Of a stretch of 64,000 nucleotides of DNA, positions 1 through 8,970 are shown piece after piece. The translations under genes and the position numbers were made by a program. Where the stretch lies: the NCBI RefSeq assembly GCF_002019695.1, contig NZ_KV917376.1:1503037-1567036 (forward strand), read 5' to 3'. Source of the DNA: Evansella clarkii. GTDB lineage: Bacteria > Bacillota > Bacilli > Bacillales > Salisediminibacteriaceae. Under the pieces are notes generated by a model. It was not told the origin of the DNA. It ran no database searches and was given only the letters and a program-made list of their open reading frames with translations. Positions within the stretch are counted from its first letter, which is position 1; each line of letters begins with the position of its first letter.

Positions 1-798
1 CTTTGCAATAATCCAATTAATTATTACAAGAAGTTTGCCGCCCATTACGGTGTTTCGCTGGAAGATGTCAGTATTGATTTTGTTGGAATCAACCATCTGA
101 ACTGGATTACCGATTACTACATCCAAGGAGAATCGAAGCTTCATGAAGTACTGGCTGGAAAGCAGGCCGCTTATGAAGCTGAGAATATTCCCTCCTTCGA
201 TTGGGAGCCGTCATTTTTACAAAGCTTGGGAGCTATCCCGTCCGGTTACCACAAGTATTATTATCAGCAGGATAAAGTGTTGAAGAAACAGCTTGGTGAA
301 TTTAAGGAAAATCGGACGCGTGCCGATCAGGTAAAGGAAATTGAAGCGGAGTTATTTGAAAAATATAAGGACCCTGATTTATCTGAGAAGCCAAAGGAAC
401 TGGAAAAGCGGGGAGGGGCTTACTATTCGGAGGCGGCTGTGCAACTGATTAAGTCGGTTCACCTGAACTTGAAAAGGGTGCACACATTAAATGTCCAGAA
501 TAATGGTGCCATAGCTTGTTTACCTGACAATGCCTGTGTGGAAGTAAATTGCGTTGTAGAAAATCACCGTGTTACCCCATTGCAGACAGACCCTGGAAAA
601 ACAAGCCCTCAGATTCGTGGTTTGCTTCAGGTAGTGAAGGCATATGAAGAACTTACTGTAGAGGCCGCGGTAAAAAAGGATAAAGGGATAGCCATTCAAG
701 CATTGTCAATTCATCCATTAGTTCCGTCTTATGAAATCGCTGAGAGTATTTTAAATGACATGCTTGCTGCAAATAAAAACTATGTTGATGGCTTTTAA
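1..798 (+). CDS. Family 4 glycosidase, LicH-like 6-phospho-beta-glucosidase (partial, 5' end outside window)
   Basis: The reading frame is open from base 1 to the stop at 796-798, so only the C-terminal 265 residues are present. The visible part starts at the conserved CNNP stretch whose Cys binds the catalytic divalent metal in GH4 enzymes, followed by GINHLNW, whose His is a second metal ligand. GH4 enzymes cleave glycosides by an NAD- and Mn-dependent oxidation-elimination route. The segment EKRGGAYYSEAA and the following NNGAIACLPDNACVEVNC resemble LicH-type 6-phospho-beta-glucosidases as I remember them. The gene lies directly upstream of a sugar ABC importer and no PTS gene is visible, so a non-phosphorylated substrate cannot be excluded. 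Family call is firm; substrate is not. Confidence 0.85.
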   Translation, partial: LCNNPINYYKKFAAHYGVSLEDVSIDFVGINHLNWITDYYIQGESKLHEVLAGKQAAYEAENIPSFDWEPSFLQSLGAIPSGYHKYYYQQDKVLKKQLGEFKENRTRADQVKEIEAELFEKYKDPDLSEKPKELEKRGGAYYSEAAVQLIKSVHLNLKRVHTLNVQNNGAIACLPDNACVEVNCVVENHRVTPLQTDPGKTSPQIRGLLQVVKAYEELTVEAAVKKDKGIAIQALSIHPLVPSYEIAESILNDMLAANKNYVDGF

Positions 799-892
799 TA
801 ATATTTTTCTGAGGGGAGTGAGCCCTGATGCAGTAGTGGTGAAACGGACAGAGCCGGGAGTCATGTATTTTACTTATAAAAAGGAGGGGCAA

Positions 893-2299
893 ATGTTGAG
901 GAAATATAAGAGGTTTTTAACGTGGATGGCACTATCCGGGTTATTGCTGGCAGCGGCAGGATGCGGGAATGATGAGGACGCCGGTGCAGGTAACAGCGGC
1001 AATGATGATGTGGATAACGGCGCAGATGAGAATGTTTCTGATGGGGATGGCAATGACAATGATAATGATAATGGGGATGGGGAAGGGGCAGCAGGAGATG
1101 AGGAAGTTCAGCTGGAAATCTTCAGCTGGCGAAGCGGTGACACCGAAGAGTTTGATGCTATTATCGCCGAATTTAATCAAGAACATCCGAATATTCGGGT
1201 AAATTTTGATCCGACGACAGCACCTGAATATGACTCAGCGCTAAACACCCAATTAAGCACAGGTACCGGAGCAGACATATTCTTCGTACGTCCATTTGCT
1301 CTCGGGGAAAATATTTATGATGCCGGGCACCTGGAAGTCGTAACAGATGATGATATACCTAACATGTCCTCCGTGGAGGATATTCAACGTGATATTTACA
1401 CTTCTTCAGAAACAGGAGAATTATATGCGGTTCCGTTTAACTATGTGTCCTACGGCTTCCTGTATAACAAAACAATGTTTGAAGATAATGGCTGGGAAGA
1501 GCCGGAGACATGGGATGATTTTTACTCCCTGCTTGATGAAATCAGTGACAGTGGTGTGACGCCATTAGCACTCGGAACAGCAGACGGCTGGGTAATTGAC
1601 GAGATTGTTGCCAGCGGATTTTATCCGAGTTTTGTCGGTGGTGAACCTTGGAGAGAGAATTTATTGGTTGGAGAAAATCGTCTGACAGACCCTGAATATG
1701 TTGAATTCCTCGAGAATATTGCTCAATGGGGAGATTATATGCCAAGCAACTTTGAAGGAATCGGATACGTCGATGCACTTCAAATGTTTATGGCAGAAAA
1801 TGCGGCCATCTGGGTAACTGGATCGTGGGCACTGACGGACTTGGATCAGGATGAAATCGCTTTCGATATCGATATGTTCCAGTCACCGGTGCAAAATGCC
1901 GGAGATCAGCGCTGGGTCGGCTTTAACGGTGGTGCCGGACTTGGAATAAATTCAGACTCAGAGCATATTGAAGAAGCGAAAACGTTCTTAAACTGGCTGA
2001 TGGCCGAGGATCCCCAGGCACTTGTAATGAATCTGCTGCCTGGTCAGTTCCCGACAGCAGATGTTCCGCTGGATCAAATCGAGGATGAAGTAAACTTAAA
2101 GTGGCTGGAAGCCGGCGGGGCAGATGGAGAAAACTATGCTGTTGGTCTGGCATTTGATGTGTTAAATGGCGGAGATCCTACATTAGGCACGTTACAAATG
2201 GAGAATGTAACAGATTTGCTTGAAGGGCATATTACAGCGGAGGAAGCAGCAGAAAACATGGATGCAGGTTTATCAAACTGGTATGAACCTTTTCAGTAA
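893..2299 (+). CDS. Sugar ABC transporter substrate-binding lipoprotein (family 1)
   Basis: Binding component of a carbohydrate ABC importer, expected to be anchored outside the membrane by a lipid. The start ATG at 893 follows the ribosome site AAGGAGGGG (881-889); the frame is open further upstream but without a ribosome site. A lipoprotein signal peptide ends in LAAAGC with Cys24. A very acidic low-complexity linker (Asp/Asn/Gly, from GAT/AAT runs near 1040-1085) follows, then a type-1 solute-binding fold of normal size (468 aa in total). Two permease genes follow, with a stable hairpin between. The acidic linker suits a protein exposed to an alkaline or saline medium. The exact sugar is unknown. 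Confidence 0.9.
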   Translation: MLRKYKRFLTWMALSGLLLAAAGCGNDEDAGAGNSGNDDVDNGADENVSDGDGNDNDNDNGDGEGAAGDEEVQLEIFSWRSGDTEEFDAIIAEFNQEHPNIRVNFDPTTAPEYDSALNTQLSTGTGADIFFVRPFALGENIYDAGHLEVVTDDDIPNMSSVEDIQRDIYTSSETGELYAVPFNYVSYGFLYNKTMFEDNGWEEPETWDDFYSLLDEISDSGVTPLALGTADGWVIDEIVASGFYPSFVGGEPWRENLLVGENRLTDPEYVEFLENIAQWGDYMPSNFEGIGYVDALQMFMAENAAIWVTGSWALTDLDQDEIAFDIDMFQSPVQNAGDQRWVGFNGGAGLGINSDSEHIEEAKTFLNWLMAEDPQALVMNLLPGQFPTADVPLDQIEDEVNLKWLEAGGADGENYAVGLAFDVLNGGDPTLGTLQMENVTDLLEGHITAEEAAENMDAGLSNWYEPFQ

Positions 2300-2309
2300 A
2301 AGTAAGGTT

Positions 2310-2338
2310 GCTCAGGGCCTTTCCGTAAGGCCCTGAGC
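2310..2338 (+). terminator. Intra-operon hairpin after the binding-protein gene
   Basis: An 11-bp stem (GCTCAGGGCCT with AGGCCCTGAGC) around a 7-base loop, followed by CTCTTGTT rather than a real T-run. In such operons a hairpin here usually protects the abundant binding-protein mRNA and only partly terminates before the permease genes; that role is inference. Confidence 0.7.
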
Positions 2339-2361
2339 CTCTTGTTAAGGGGTGAACGTCG

Positions 2362-3267
2362 TTGAAATTCCATAAAAAGCTATTACTGTTTATTTTGCCG
2401 GCTTTTGTTATTTATTCCGGCTTTATGTTAATACCATTAATCTTATCGATGAGAGTATCCTTTTACGAGTTTTCTGGAATTGGAGATATGACCTTCATCG
2501 GACTGGATAATTTCCGCCGGCTTTTATTGGAAGAACCTTATAGTGTCAGGTTTTTCAATGCGGTTGGAAATACGTTTGAATTTTTCGCCTATACGATGGT
2601 GTTTCAAAATGTAACTGCACTGTTGCTGGCGTTAGCCTTAACAAGAGGATTAAAATTCACTGGTTTCTTCCGCACAGTCATCTTTATTCCGGTTACCTTG
2701 TCCCTGCTCATGATCGGGTTTGTATGGACATTAATGTTAAATCCAAACATTGGAGTAATTAATGAAGTCCTGACTATGATAGGCCTTGAAAATTTAACGA
2801 GGGCGTGGCTTGGTTCCGAAACGTGGGCCCTTCCGGTTGTGACAATGGTAAACGCCTGGCAGTATACCGGCCTGATGGTAATGTTATTTGTCGCCGGAAT
2901 ACAGGGGATACCAGAAGAGCGTTATGAAGCTGCGAGAATTGACGGGGCGAGAGGCTGGGCAATGTTCCGGCACATTACTTTGCCGCCGCTATACCCGATC
3001 ATAGGGATTGTCACCATTATGACCTATATGGGTGTATTTAACCAATTTGATCTTGTATATGCGATGGTGGGATCTACTGGAGGGCCGAGATACTCCGTTG
3101 ATGTGCTAGGAACCTTTTTCTACCGGACAGCCTTTGGAGGTTCCGGAGGTCAGATGCCACAGATGGGCTTAGGGGCGGCAATTGCCACGATGACTTTTCT
3201 CTTTATCGCAGTAGCCGTTTGTTTCTTCTTGTACTTATCGCACCTGAGAGCAAAGGGGGATCGATAA
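2362..3267 (+). CDS. Sugar ABC transporter permease (MalF/UgpA type)
   Basis: Inner-membrane subunit of the importer whose binding protein is encoded just upstream. It starts with TTG at 2362 behind AAGGGGTG. About six membrane segments are visible. The cytoplasmic EAA loop (EERYEAARIDGARGWAMFRHI, starting near residue 182) that docks the ATPase is intact. The length of 301 aa is typical. It is followed after one base by the second permease gene, so the two are co-translated. No ATPase gene is present nearby, so a shared MsmX-type ATPase elsewhere is likely, as known for many Bacillus sugar importers. Confidence 0.92.
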   Translation: MKFHKKLLLFILPAFVIYSGFMLIPLILSMRVSFYEFSGIGDMTFIGLDNFRRLLLEEPYSVRFFNAVGNTFEFFAYTMVFQNVTALLLALALTRGLKFTGFFRTVIFIPVTLSLLMIGFVWTLMLNPNIGVINEVLTMIGLENLTRAWLGSETWALPVVTMVNAWQYTGLMVMLFVAGIQGIPEERYEAARIDGARGWAMFRHITLPPLYPIIGIVTIMTYMGVFNQFDLVYAMVGSTGGPRYSVDVLGTFFYRTAFGGSGGQMPQMGLGAAIATMTFLFIAVAVCFFLYLSHLRAKGDR

Positions 3268-3268
3268 C

Positions 3269-4105
3269 ATGGTTAAAGGAAAAAAGGATAAGCTACTGGA
3301 CATATTCATTTACTTGTTTTTGATCATAGCTGCTTTTATTGTTATCTATCCGTTATTTGTGATGGTGTCGACCTCGCTGAAAACAAATATGGAAGTATTG
3401 GTTAATCCATTTGGGCTGCCGACGGAGTTCAATCTGGACGGTTACCGCTATGTACTGGAAGTGGCAGGTTTCCCAACCTTCTTCCGGAACAGTATCATCA
3501 TTACCGCTGTGTCATTATTCGTGTTGCTGCTTGTATCGGTCATGGCGAGTTATCCGTTATCCCGGTTTACCTTCCGGGGAAACCGCATGATTTATTTTTA
3601 CTTTATTATAGGGGCAATGCTTCCGGCTCGTCTGGCTACGGTAAATATGTATCAGATTATCAACGCATTAGGGCTTTTTGATACGCTGTTTGCACTGATT
3701 TTAATTTATATTGCCATGACGATACCGATTTCCATTTTTATCATCGCTGGATTTATGGCGGAATTGCCGAGGGAACTGGATGAATCGGCGAGAATCGATG
3801 GGGCGTCAGATAGCAGAATTTTATTTTCGATCTGGGTGCCTTTACTGCGGCCGGCGTTAGCAACGGTTGCGATTTTTAACTTCATCCCGATCTGGAACGA
3901 ATTTTTCTTCCCGTTGATTTTTATCAGCAGCGATCAATGGAAGCCGCTGCCCCTTGGTATCGCCCAATTCTTTGGCCAGTACCAGTCTGATTGGCCGACT
4001 GCGTTTGCTGCCTTGACGATAGCAATTCTGCCACCATTAATTTTCTACTTGATGGCTTCGAAGCACTTTATTAAAGGATTGACGGCAGGTGCCTTGAAAG
4101 GATAA
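3269..4105 (+). CDS. Sugar ABC transporter permease (MalG/UgpE type)
   Basis: Second membrane subunit of the same importer, 278 aa with about six membrane segments. The EAA loop reads ELDESARIDGASDSRILFSI and the C-terminus LTAGALKG is typical of MalG-like proteins. The ATG at 3269 lies one base after the stop of the preceding permease, with GGGGGATC just upstream as ribosome site. Together with the binding protein it forms a standard carbohydrate uptake (CUT1) importer lacking its own ATPase. Confidence 0.92.
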   Translation: MVKGKKDKLLDIFIYLFLIIAAFIVIYPLFVMVSTSLKTNMEVLVNPFGLPTEFNLDGYRYVLEVAGFPTFFRNSIIITAVSLFVLLLVSVMASYPLSRFTFRGNRMIYFYFIIGAMLPARLATVNMYQIINALGLFDTLFALILIYIAMTIPISIFIIAGFMAELPRELDESARIDGASDSRILFSIWVPLLRPALATVAIFNFIPIWNEFFFPLIFISSDQWKPLPLGIAQFFGQYQSDWPTAFAALTIAILPPLIFYLMASKHFIKGLTAGALKG

Positions 4106-4133
4106 TTACAGGAAGGTGAGGGGTTGCAAAATT

Positions 4134-5156
4134 ATGGATTTGATGAGACCATTCACGATGGGCACAAGTTACTTTGGGAACCGAATGGTGCAGCATGTGA
4201 AAAAGGATTTGGAAACTCTTAAGAAGGAAGGCTATACGGATATATTGCATACTGTATCAGAAAACGATCTGAAGTTTTACCGGGGAACAATGAAGGAGAT
4301 CATTGAAGCGTCAAAGAAGGAAGGATTTACAGTAACGGTAAGCCCCTGGTCCATCGGTCTTGTCTTCGGAGGAGAAGCATTTTCCGAATTTCATATTCTG
4401 CACCCGGAAGCGTGCCAGGTGACACAGCATGGAAAGCAGCTCCCACAGGCATGTTTCAATCATCCCGAATTCCGCAAGTTCATGAAGGATTGGGTAGATG
4501 CGGTGAAAAAAATGGGGGCAGACGCCATTTTATGGGATGAACCCCACTGGGCTGGGAACGGTGGCTGGTATTCTATTAAAGATGATGAATGGACCTGCCG
4601 TTGTAAAACGTGCCAGGGCATTTTTGAGGAGAAAAGTGGCAGGCAGATGCCGGGAGAGTGGAGCACCGATGTGGAAGAGTTCCGTAAGGATAGTATGATA
4701 GACTTTTTAAAGGAAATGACGGACTATGCAAAAGGAAAAGACTTTACAAACATCATCTGCTTTTTCCCAAACCGCCGTAAATTCGAAGTGCCTTCCGAGT
4801 GGGAAGAAGCGGCATGCCTCGAAGGAGTAGATGTCTTTGCTACTGATCCATATTGGGTCGGAGCAAACTATGAGGTGGAAAAGTTCATATCCTTTTATGT
4901 GGAACAAGCTATTCGGATCGCAGAAGCCAATAACCTGAAAGTACAATTATATATTCAAAATTTCCGAATTGAAGAAGGGAAGGAGCATCAGGTAGAAACT
5001 GCTGTGCGTGTCGGATGGGAAAAGGGGATTCGCCACTTTTACACGTGGGGGTTCAACAGCTGCGGCCATATGTCCTTTTTAGCCAGTGATCGCCCAGAAA
5101 AAGCCTTTGAAAACTATCATGGGACACTTCGAAAACTAAAATCTAAAAAAGGTTAG
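4134..5156 (+). CDS. Uncharacterised TIM-barrel-like protein, last gene of the sugar operon
   Basis: I do not recognise a named family. The 340-aa product is soluble, with no signal peptide. It contains ILWDEPHW, a motif whose acidic residues look like an active site at the end of a barrel strand, a CRCKTC pair of cysteines that could bind metal, then FATDPYW and FYTWGFNSCGHMSF. The overall pattern resembles glycoside-hydrolase-like (beta/alpha)8 proteins. ATG 4134 is preferred because GGTGAGGGG (4115-4123) sits 10 bases upstream; the in-frame GTG at 4116 has no ribosome site. It lies 28 bases after the second permease gene, so it probably acts on the imported sugar. Function is inferred from context only. 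Confidence 0.7.
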   Translation: MDLMRPFTMGTSYFGNRMVQHVKKDLETLKKEGYTDILHTVSENDLKFYRGTMKEIIEASKKEGFTVTVSPWSIGLVFGGEAFSEFHILHPEACQVTQHGKQLPQACFNHPEFRKFMKDWVDAVKKMGADAILWDEPHWAGNGGWYSIKDDEWTCRCKTCQGIFEEKSGRQMPGEWSTDVEEFRKDSMIDFLKEMTDYAKGKDFTNIICFFPNRRKFEVPSEWEEAACLEGVDVFATDPYWVGANYEVEKFISFYVEQAIRIAEANNLKVQLYIQNFRIEEGKEHQVETAVRVGWEKGIRHFYTWGFNSCGHMSFLASDRPEKAFENYHGTLRKLKSKKG

Positions 5157-5267
5157 AGGACAGAAGAACAGGTACAGCGTCCGGGTGATTATCAAGGTAT
5201 TAGGATGAGCCTTCTGAGAATATATATAGTGCAGCAAGCATAATAATACAGGCAGATAAATAACTTA

Positions 5268-5321
5268 TTTTATGACAAAAACACCTCGAACAAATTCGTT
5301 CTAGGTGTTTTTGTCATAAAA
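5268..5321 (+). terminator. Intrinsic terminator of the GH4-ABC operon
   Basis: A long inverted repeat: TTTTATGACAAAAACACCT pairs with AGGTGTTTTTGTCATAAAA. It has A/T tracts on both sides and could act in both directions. It lies 111 bases after the last gene of the sugar operon. Confidence 0.8.
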
Positions 5322-5744
5322 TTGTTTATTGTTCTATTAATTGATTAATAAGAGAAAAAGTAACTGGGTCGGTTATACCTTTTTGTCCATGTCTGAAAGT
5401 ACTGTATAAAAAGAAGAATTTGTAAAATCGGAAGGGGGATACTTTAGGCGAGTGCTGCTTGATGAGGTGTATCTAAAGGGCTATCAATCACTTTAAAGAG
5501 TTTTGACTTTGCTGTTATGAAGTAGTGAAAATTGTTTTTACGGACCAGGATAACAGTAACTTGTAAATATATATAGATCCTTTTTGATCTGTGCCAGGGT
5601 TATATAGGACTTTTTTCACACCGCATTACTAATTACACCCTGTACTTGTTACGTTTGGGATAGTTAATCTGTCCCTTTGTCCCTCAAAATATGTCAAAAA
5701 TGCACAATTTATTGGATTTTTATGCTAATTTTTAAAAAAAAGGA
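5322..5744. other. Intergenic stretch without recognisable feature
   Basis: AT-rich sequence between the sugar operon terminator and the promoter of the riboswitch-controlled regulator. I see no gene, RNA or repeat in it. Confidence 0.6.
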
Positions 5745-5774
5745 TTGCTTTATAAATAAAAGTACTGGTATTAT
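5745..5774 (+). promoter_or_regulatory. Candidate sigma-A promoter upstream of c-di-GMP riboswitch 1
   Basis: TTGCTT (5745-5750), an 18-base spacer and TATTAT (5769-5774) preceded by TGG. It lies about 30 bases before the aptamer, as expected for a riboswitch leader. Confidence 0.5.
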
Positions 5775-5804
5775 TTAACTAGTTAATTTATATATCCAGA
5801 AAAA

Positions 5805-5884
5805 GAAAAAGGCAAAGCTGCGGAAACGTAGTGACGCAAAGCTACAGGGGCTAAGGTATGTGCTAAGCCAGCCAGTTACCGTTT
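5805..5884 (+). ncRNA. Cyclic di-GMP class I (GEMM) riboswitch 1
   Basis: The aptamer landmarks appear in order: GGCAAA, a short GAAA-type loop (GGAAAC), the nearly invariant GTGACGCAAAGC, then GGGGCTAAGG and AAGCCAGCCAG. This is the known c-di-GMP-I pattern. A terminator hairpin follows 15-20 bases downstream, so control is probably by transcription attenuation. The controlled gene encodes a LuxR-type regulator. I cannot tell from sequence alone whether c-di-GMP turns it on or off. Confidence 0.9.
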
Positions 5885-5898
5885 CAGGAAGATACCAA

Positions 5899-5938
5899 AC
5901 ATCCTGCGGCAGTATTCCAGGGTGTTTTCTGTATTTTT
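5899..5938 (+). terminator. Riboswitch 1 expression-platform terminator
   Basis: The stem ACATCCTG / CAGGGTGT (one G-U pair) is followed by TTTTCTGTATTTTT. It sits between the aptamer and the LuxR-type gene and would stop transcription when formed. Confidence 0.75.
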
Positions 5939-6051
5939 ATAGTAGTTTGGTATATTCCGAGATCACTTTCCCTATTAATTTCCCTATAATAAACTTGTTT
6001 TAAAACCAACTAATCTTATAAGAAAAATTATATATAGAGGTGGAATGTATA

Positions 6052-6735
6052 GTGTACATTGGGACAGTTAAAGAATCGTTAGTAAAAGTAAATTATATTG
6101 ATCCGTTAAATCAGCTGTCTGATTCTTTAAAACAACATATTTTAAATGAGTCACAAAGTTTTTCTGAAAGCTCTAAAAGCAGCGGCTCTGTTAATAGTCC
6201 GCTGAGTAATCTCACTATTGTGATGATTGACGGGTTGGGGAGAAGGAAGCTGAAACATTTTTTTGACAGCGATATTAATGAATCAAGCTATCTGTTAGTA
6301 AGTGAAGATGCTGGAAATACAGATTTAATTTCATTTCTGAGATATCCTGTTTGCGGCATTGTATCGCTCTCCTTTTTAGAAAAACAGTTAGGAACTCTTC
6401 TGAGGGCGCTCGCTGAAACAGGAACAGTGCTGGAACCTGGTTTACTTGTCCAGGTAGCTCTAAAAATTGATGAAAAAAGAGAACAGAAGGAACCAATTAA
6501 GGAGCTGGTTCTTAATCGTAAAAAAGTAATTGGTATTTTTAATGACAAGGAAGCAGAAGTCTTCCAGTTAATTCTTCATGGCTGCAGTAACCAGGAGATA
6601 GGAAAAAAACTTTATTTCGCAAATTCTACTATCAATATGGTTGTCAGTAAGATTATCAGAAAGCTGGGAGTCAATGACCGGACAGCTGCTGTAAATAAAG
6701 CAATAAGGAATGGGTGGGTAGTTGCGGAGCGTTAG
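6052..6735 (+). CDS. LuxR/NarL-type transcription regulator with degenerate receiver-like N-terminus
   Basis: A 227-aa cytoplasmic DNA-binding protein. The C-terminal 60-65 residues form a LuxR-type helix-turn-helix (NDKEAEVFQLILHGCSNQEIG, then STINMVVSKIIRKLGVNDRTAAV). The first two thirds resemble a receiver domain in secondary structure (TIVMIDG, then LLRALAETGTVLEPGLLVQ), but the usual acidic pocket and phosphorylation site are not clear, so it may not be phosphorylated. GTG 6052 is chosen because AGAGGTGG (6036-6043) lies 8 bases upstream; GTG 6040 overlaps that site. The gene is transcribed through a c-di-GMP riboswitch. A likely role is control of motility or biofilm genes, but no target is visible. 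Confidence 0.82.
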   Translation: MYIGTVKESLVKVNYIDPLNQLSDSLKQHILNESQSFSESSKSSGSVNSPLSNLTIVMIDGLGRRKLKHFFDSDINESSYLLVSEDAGNTDLISFLRYPVCGIVSLSFLEKQLGTLLRALAETGTVLEPGLLVQVALKIDEKREQKEPIKELVLNRKKVIGIFNDKEAEVFQLILHGCSNQEIGKKLYFANSTINMVVSKIIRKLGVNDRTAAVNKAIRNGWVVAER

Positions 6736-6908
6736 TTGTTATTTTCGAAAGGCTGCACGAGAAGGGAGGCGGCAGTATTGCTGAGGCAGAGCCTGGTAAC
6801 AGACGACGCCATTCTTAGGCATATGCAGTTGTATTCAACCAGTACATAGATTTAGTATCAGTTTTTATAAAAGTCTTTGGTAAAGGCTGATGTTGATTTT
6901 TTCGCTTG
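6736..6908. other. Intergenic stretch between the LuxR-type gene and a dispersed element
   Basis: No gene or clear hairpin seen. It contains TGTTGATT at 6891, which is repeated at 6909 as the left end of the following element, suggesting a duplicated end. Confidence 0.5.
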
Positions 6909-7124
6909 TGTTGATTGTAGCGAAAGGAGGCGAGAGTGTCTCTTCCTCTTCCTGACTAGATCCGTAGAATATACGTCGAGACAAATCGACGCATTTGCGA
7001 AGGAGCGATGCTCTTGCCGGTCGGGAATAGCATTAGCTGAAGATCCCCTCGGAAGCCACTTTGGCTTCCGAGGTAGCTGAAGCAATGCCCGAGGCAAGCG
7101 AGTATCCTGTAGTGAAAATCAACA
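6909..7124. repeat. Bacillus-type intergenic structured element with inverted ends
   Basis: The left end TGTTGATTGTAGCGAAAGGA and the right end TCCTGTAGTGAAAATCAACA are imperfect inverted repeats. Inside lies a perfect 11-bp hairpin (CCTCGGAAGCC / GGCTTCCGAGG, 7047-7073). The layout (TTGATT plus a GCGAAAGGAGGCGAG core, ending AAATCAAC) matches the common intergenic repeat of Bacillaceae genomes that I know from memory. No reading frame seems real. It sits just upstream of a chemoreceptor gene and may be a non-autonomous mobile element or an RNA module. Confidence 0.55.
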
Positions 7125-7186
7125 TTAAAGTTTTACAGAGCTTAAGAAAACATAAATTATGATCTACTGAAGGGGAGTTAGTTAAC

Positions 7187-8887
7187 GTGAAGTTTATAAA
7201 AAATTTAAAGATAGCGACAAAGATCAACCTGCTTGTTATTGGAATTTTACTGCTTTTTTCGCTGGGAATTGGTGTTGTAATTCAAAATAGTGTTGCTGAA
7301 TCAGTAAAAGATATAGCGGTGAAGAAAGCGCAATCAGATTTGTATCTTTCGTACGCGGCAATTGATCAAGAGTATCCCGGCGCCTGGGAAATAAGGGATG
7401 GGCAATTATACAAAGGAGATACTTTAGTCAATGAAAATTATGAGATGGTAGATTTAATTGCTGAGGTAACCGGCGGCACGGTAACAATTTTTCAGGGAGA
7501 TACCCGTGTTTCCACAAACGTAATTCTGGAAGACGGTGAGCGGGCAATCAATACACAGCCATCAGATGAGGTTATTCAAACCGTTTTAAACGAGGGGAAC
7601 AGCTACTATGGCGAGGCGGATGTATTAGGCACATTGACTCAGACTGCTTATCAGCCGATTCTGGATGAGAGCGGAAATCCAATAGGAATTTGGTATGTTG
7701 GAGAGTCAACTGCTTTTATTGACGAAACAATAGCTTCTATCATTACCAGTTTAGTTATTGTACTTGCTGTGGGAGCAGTTATAGCGGCGGTCATTGTTTA
7801 TTTATTTTCCAAAGGAATAAAAAAGCAGCTGGATAATGTGGGATTGGCATTGCAAAAAGCTGGACAAGGGGATTTTACATATGTGTTAAAAGCTGGTTCC
7901 AAAGATGAATTTGGACAGTTGTCCTCTAACTACAATCAAATGAAAGATAACTTAAAAGAGCTTATTGGCCAAGTTTTTGAGGCGACGGAAACGGTTACCA
8001 GCCAAAGTGAAGAGTTAACGCAATCATCAAACGAGGTAAAAGCGGGATCCCAGCAGATAGCGGGTACGATGCAGGAATTAGCTTCCGGTTCTGAATCGCA
8101 AGCCAGCTATGCAACAAACATCTCGGAAGAAATGGATGTCTTTGCCGGCCAGATGCAAGCGGCCAATGAAAACGGTGATGAGATATATGCTCTGTCGAAT
8201 AATGTTTTGAAGATGACTAATGATGGCGGACAGCTTATGGAAGCGTCTGTTGAGCAGATGGAAAAGATCGACCGCATCGTCCAGGGGGCGGTCGGGAAGG
8301 TGAGAGGCTTAGATGCCCAGTCACAGGAAATAACTAAGTTAGTATCTGTCATTAAAGATATAGCGGATCAGACAAACTTACTTGCTTTAAATGCGGCGAT
8401 AGAGGCAGCTCGCGCCGGAGAGCATGGCAAAGGCTTTGCCGTTGTCGCTGATGAAGTAAGAAAGCTTGCGGAGCAGGTCGGTGGTTCTGTTACAGATATA
8501 ACGGGAATTGTCCGGAACATCCAGCTGGAATCAACAGCTGTGGCTGATTCCCTCCAAGTTGGATATGAAGAGGTGGAGAAAGGGACTAATCAAATTCAGG
8601 TTACCGGTGAAACTTTTAGCGGGATCGAGAATGCTGTCAAGGAGATGGTAAGCAGTATTCAGTCGGTCACGGACACCTTGTCGGCCATGACCTCCAGTAC
8701 AAATAAAATGGGCTCCGCTATTGAGGAAATCGCCGCGGTAGCTGAGGAGGCGGCGGCAGGAGTTGAACAAACGTCTGCTTCGGCCCAGCAAACAAGCAGT
8801 TCCATGGAAGAAATCTCTAACAGCTCGGAGCAGCTGGCGGAGCTGGCAGAGGAGTTAAATAATCAAGTCAGGCAGTTTAAGTTTTAG
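7187..8887 (+). CDS. Methyl-accepting chemotaxis protein with single Cache sensor
   Basis: A membrane chemoreceptor of 566 aa. A first membrane segment (about residues 13-33) is followed by a single Cache-type extracellular domain ([20 protein letters not shown], through [20 protein letters not shown]), a second membrane segment (about 180-204), a HAMP domain and a signalling domain. The signalling tip [20 protein letters not shown] is intact, so it should couple to CheA and CheW. The end [11 protein letters not shown] is close to that of the other receptor at 14855. Start GTG 7187 follows AAGGGGAG (7170-7177). A REP-like repeat follows the stop. It lies upstream of the stator/che operon and may feed it. 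Confidence 0.92.
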   Translation: MKFIKNLKIATKINLLVIGILLLFSLGIGVVIQNSVAESVKDIAVKKAQSDLYLSYAAIDQEYPGAWEIRDGQLYKGDTLVNENYEMVDLIAEVTGGTVTIFQGDTRVSTNVILEDGERAINTQPSDEVIQTVLNEGNSYYGEADVLGTLTQTAYQPILDESGNPIGIWYVGESTAFIDETIASIITSLVIVLAVGAVIAAVIVYLFSKGIKKQLDNVGLALQKAGQGDFTYVLKAGSKDEFGQLSSNYNQMKDNLKELIGQVFEATETVTSQSEELTQSSNEVKAGSQQIAGTMQELASGSESQASYATNISEEMDVFAGQMQAANENGDEIYALSNNVLKMTNDGGQLMEASVEQMEKIDRIVQGAVGKVRGLDAQSQEITKLVSVIKDIADQTNLLALNAAIEAARAGEHGKGFAVVADEVRKLAEQVGGSVTDITGIVRNIQLESTAVADSLQVGYEEVEKGTNQIQVTGETFSGIENAVKEMVSSIQSVTDTLSAMTSSTNKMGSAIEEIAAVAEEAAAGVEQTSASAQQTSSSMEEISNSSEQLAELAEELNNQVRQFKF

Positions 8888-8903
8888 GAAGTTCGGGCGG
8901 CTT

Positions 8904-8958
8904 CGGGTGGTGCCTGTCACCACCCGAAAAATCTTGTTTCACAGAAATTGTTTCACGG
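8904..8958 (+). repeat. REP-like repeat copy 1
   Basis: Arms CGGGTGGTG and CACCACCCG around CCTGT, then AAAAATCTT and two boxes TTGTTTCACAG and TTGTTTCACGG. It begins 16 bases after the chemoreceptor stop codon. Confidence 0.9.
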
Positions 8959-8970
8959 TACTTTCGGGTG

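Noticed and set aside
8904..8958. REP-like palindrome as an ordinary Rho-independent terminator
   Set aside because: It is followed by AAAAATCTTG rather than a T-run, and in most cases a true terminator follows it further downstream.
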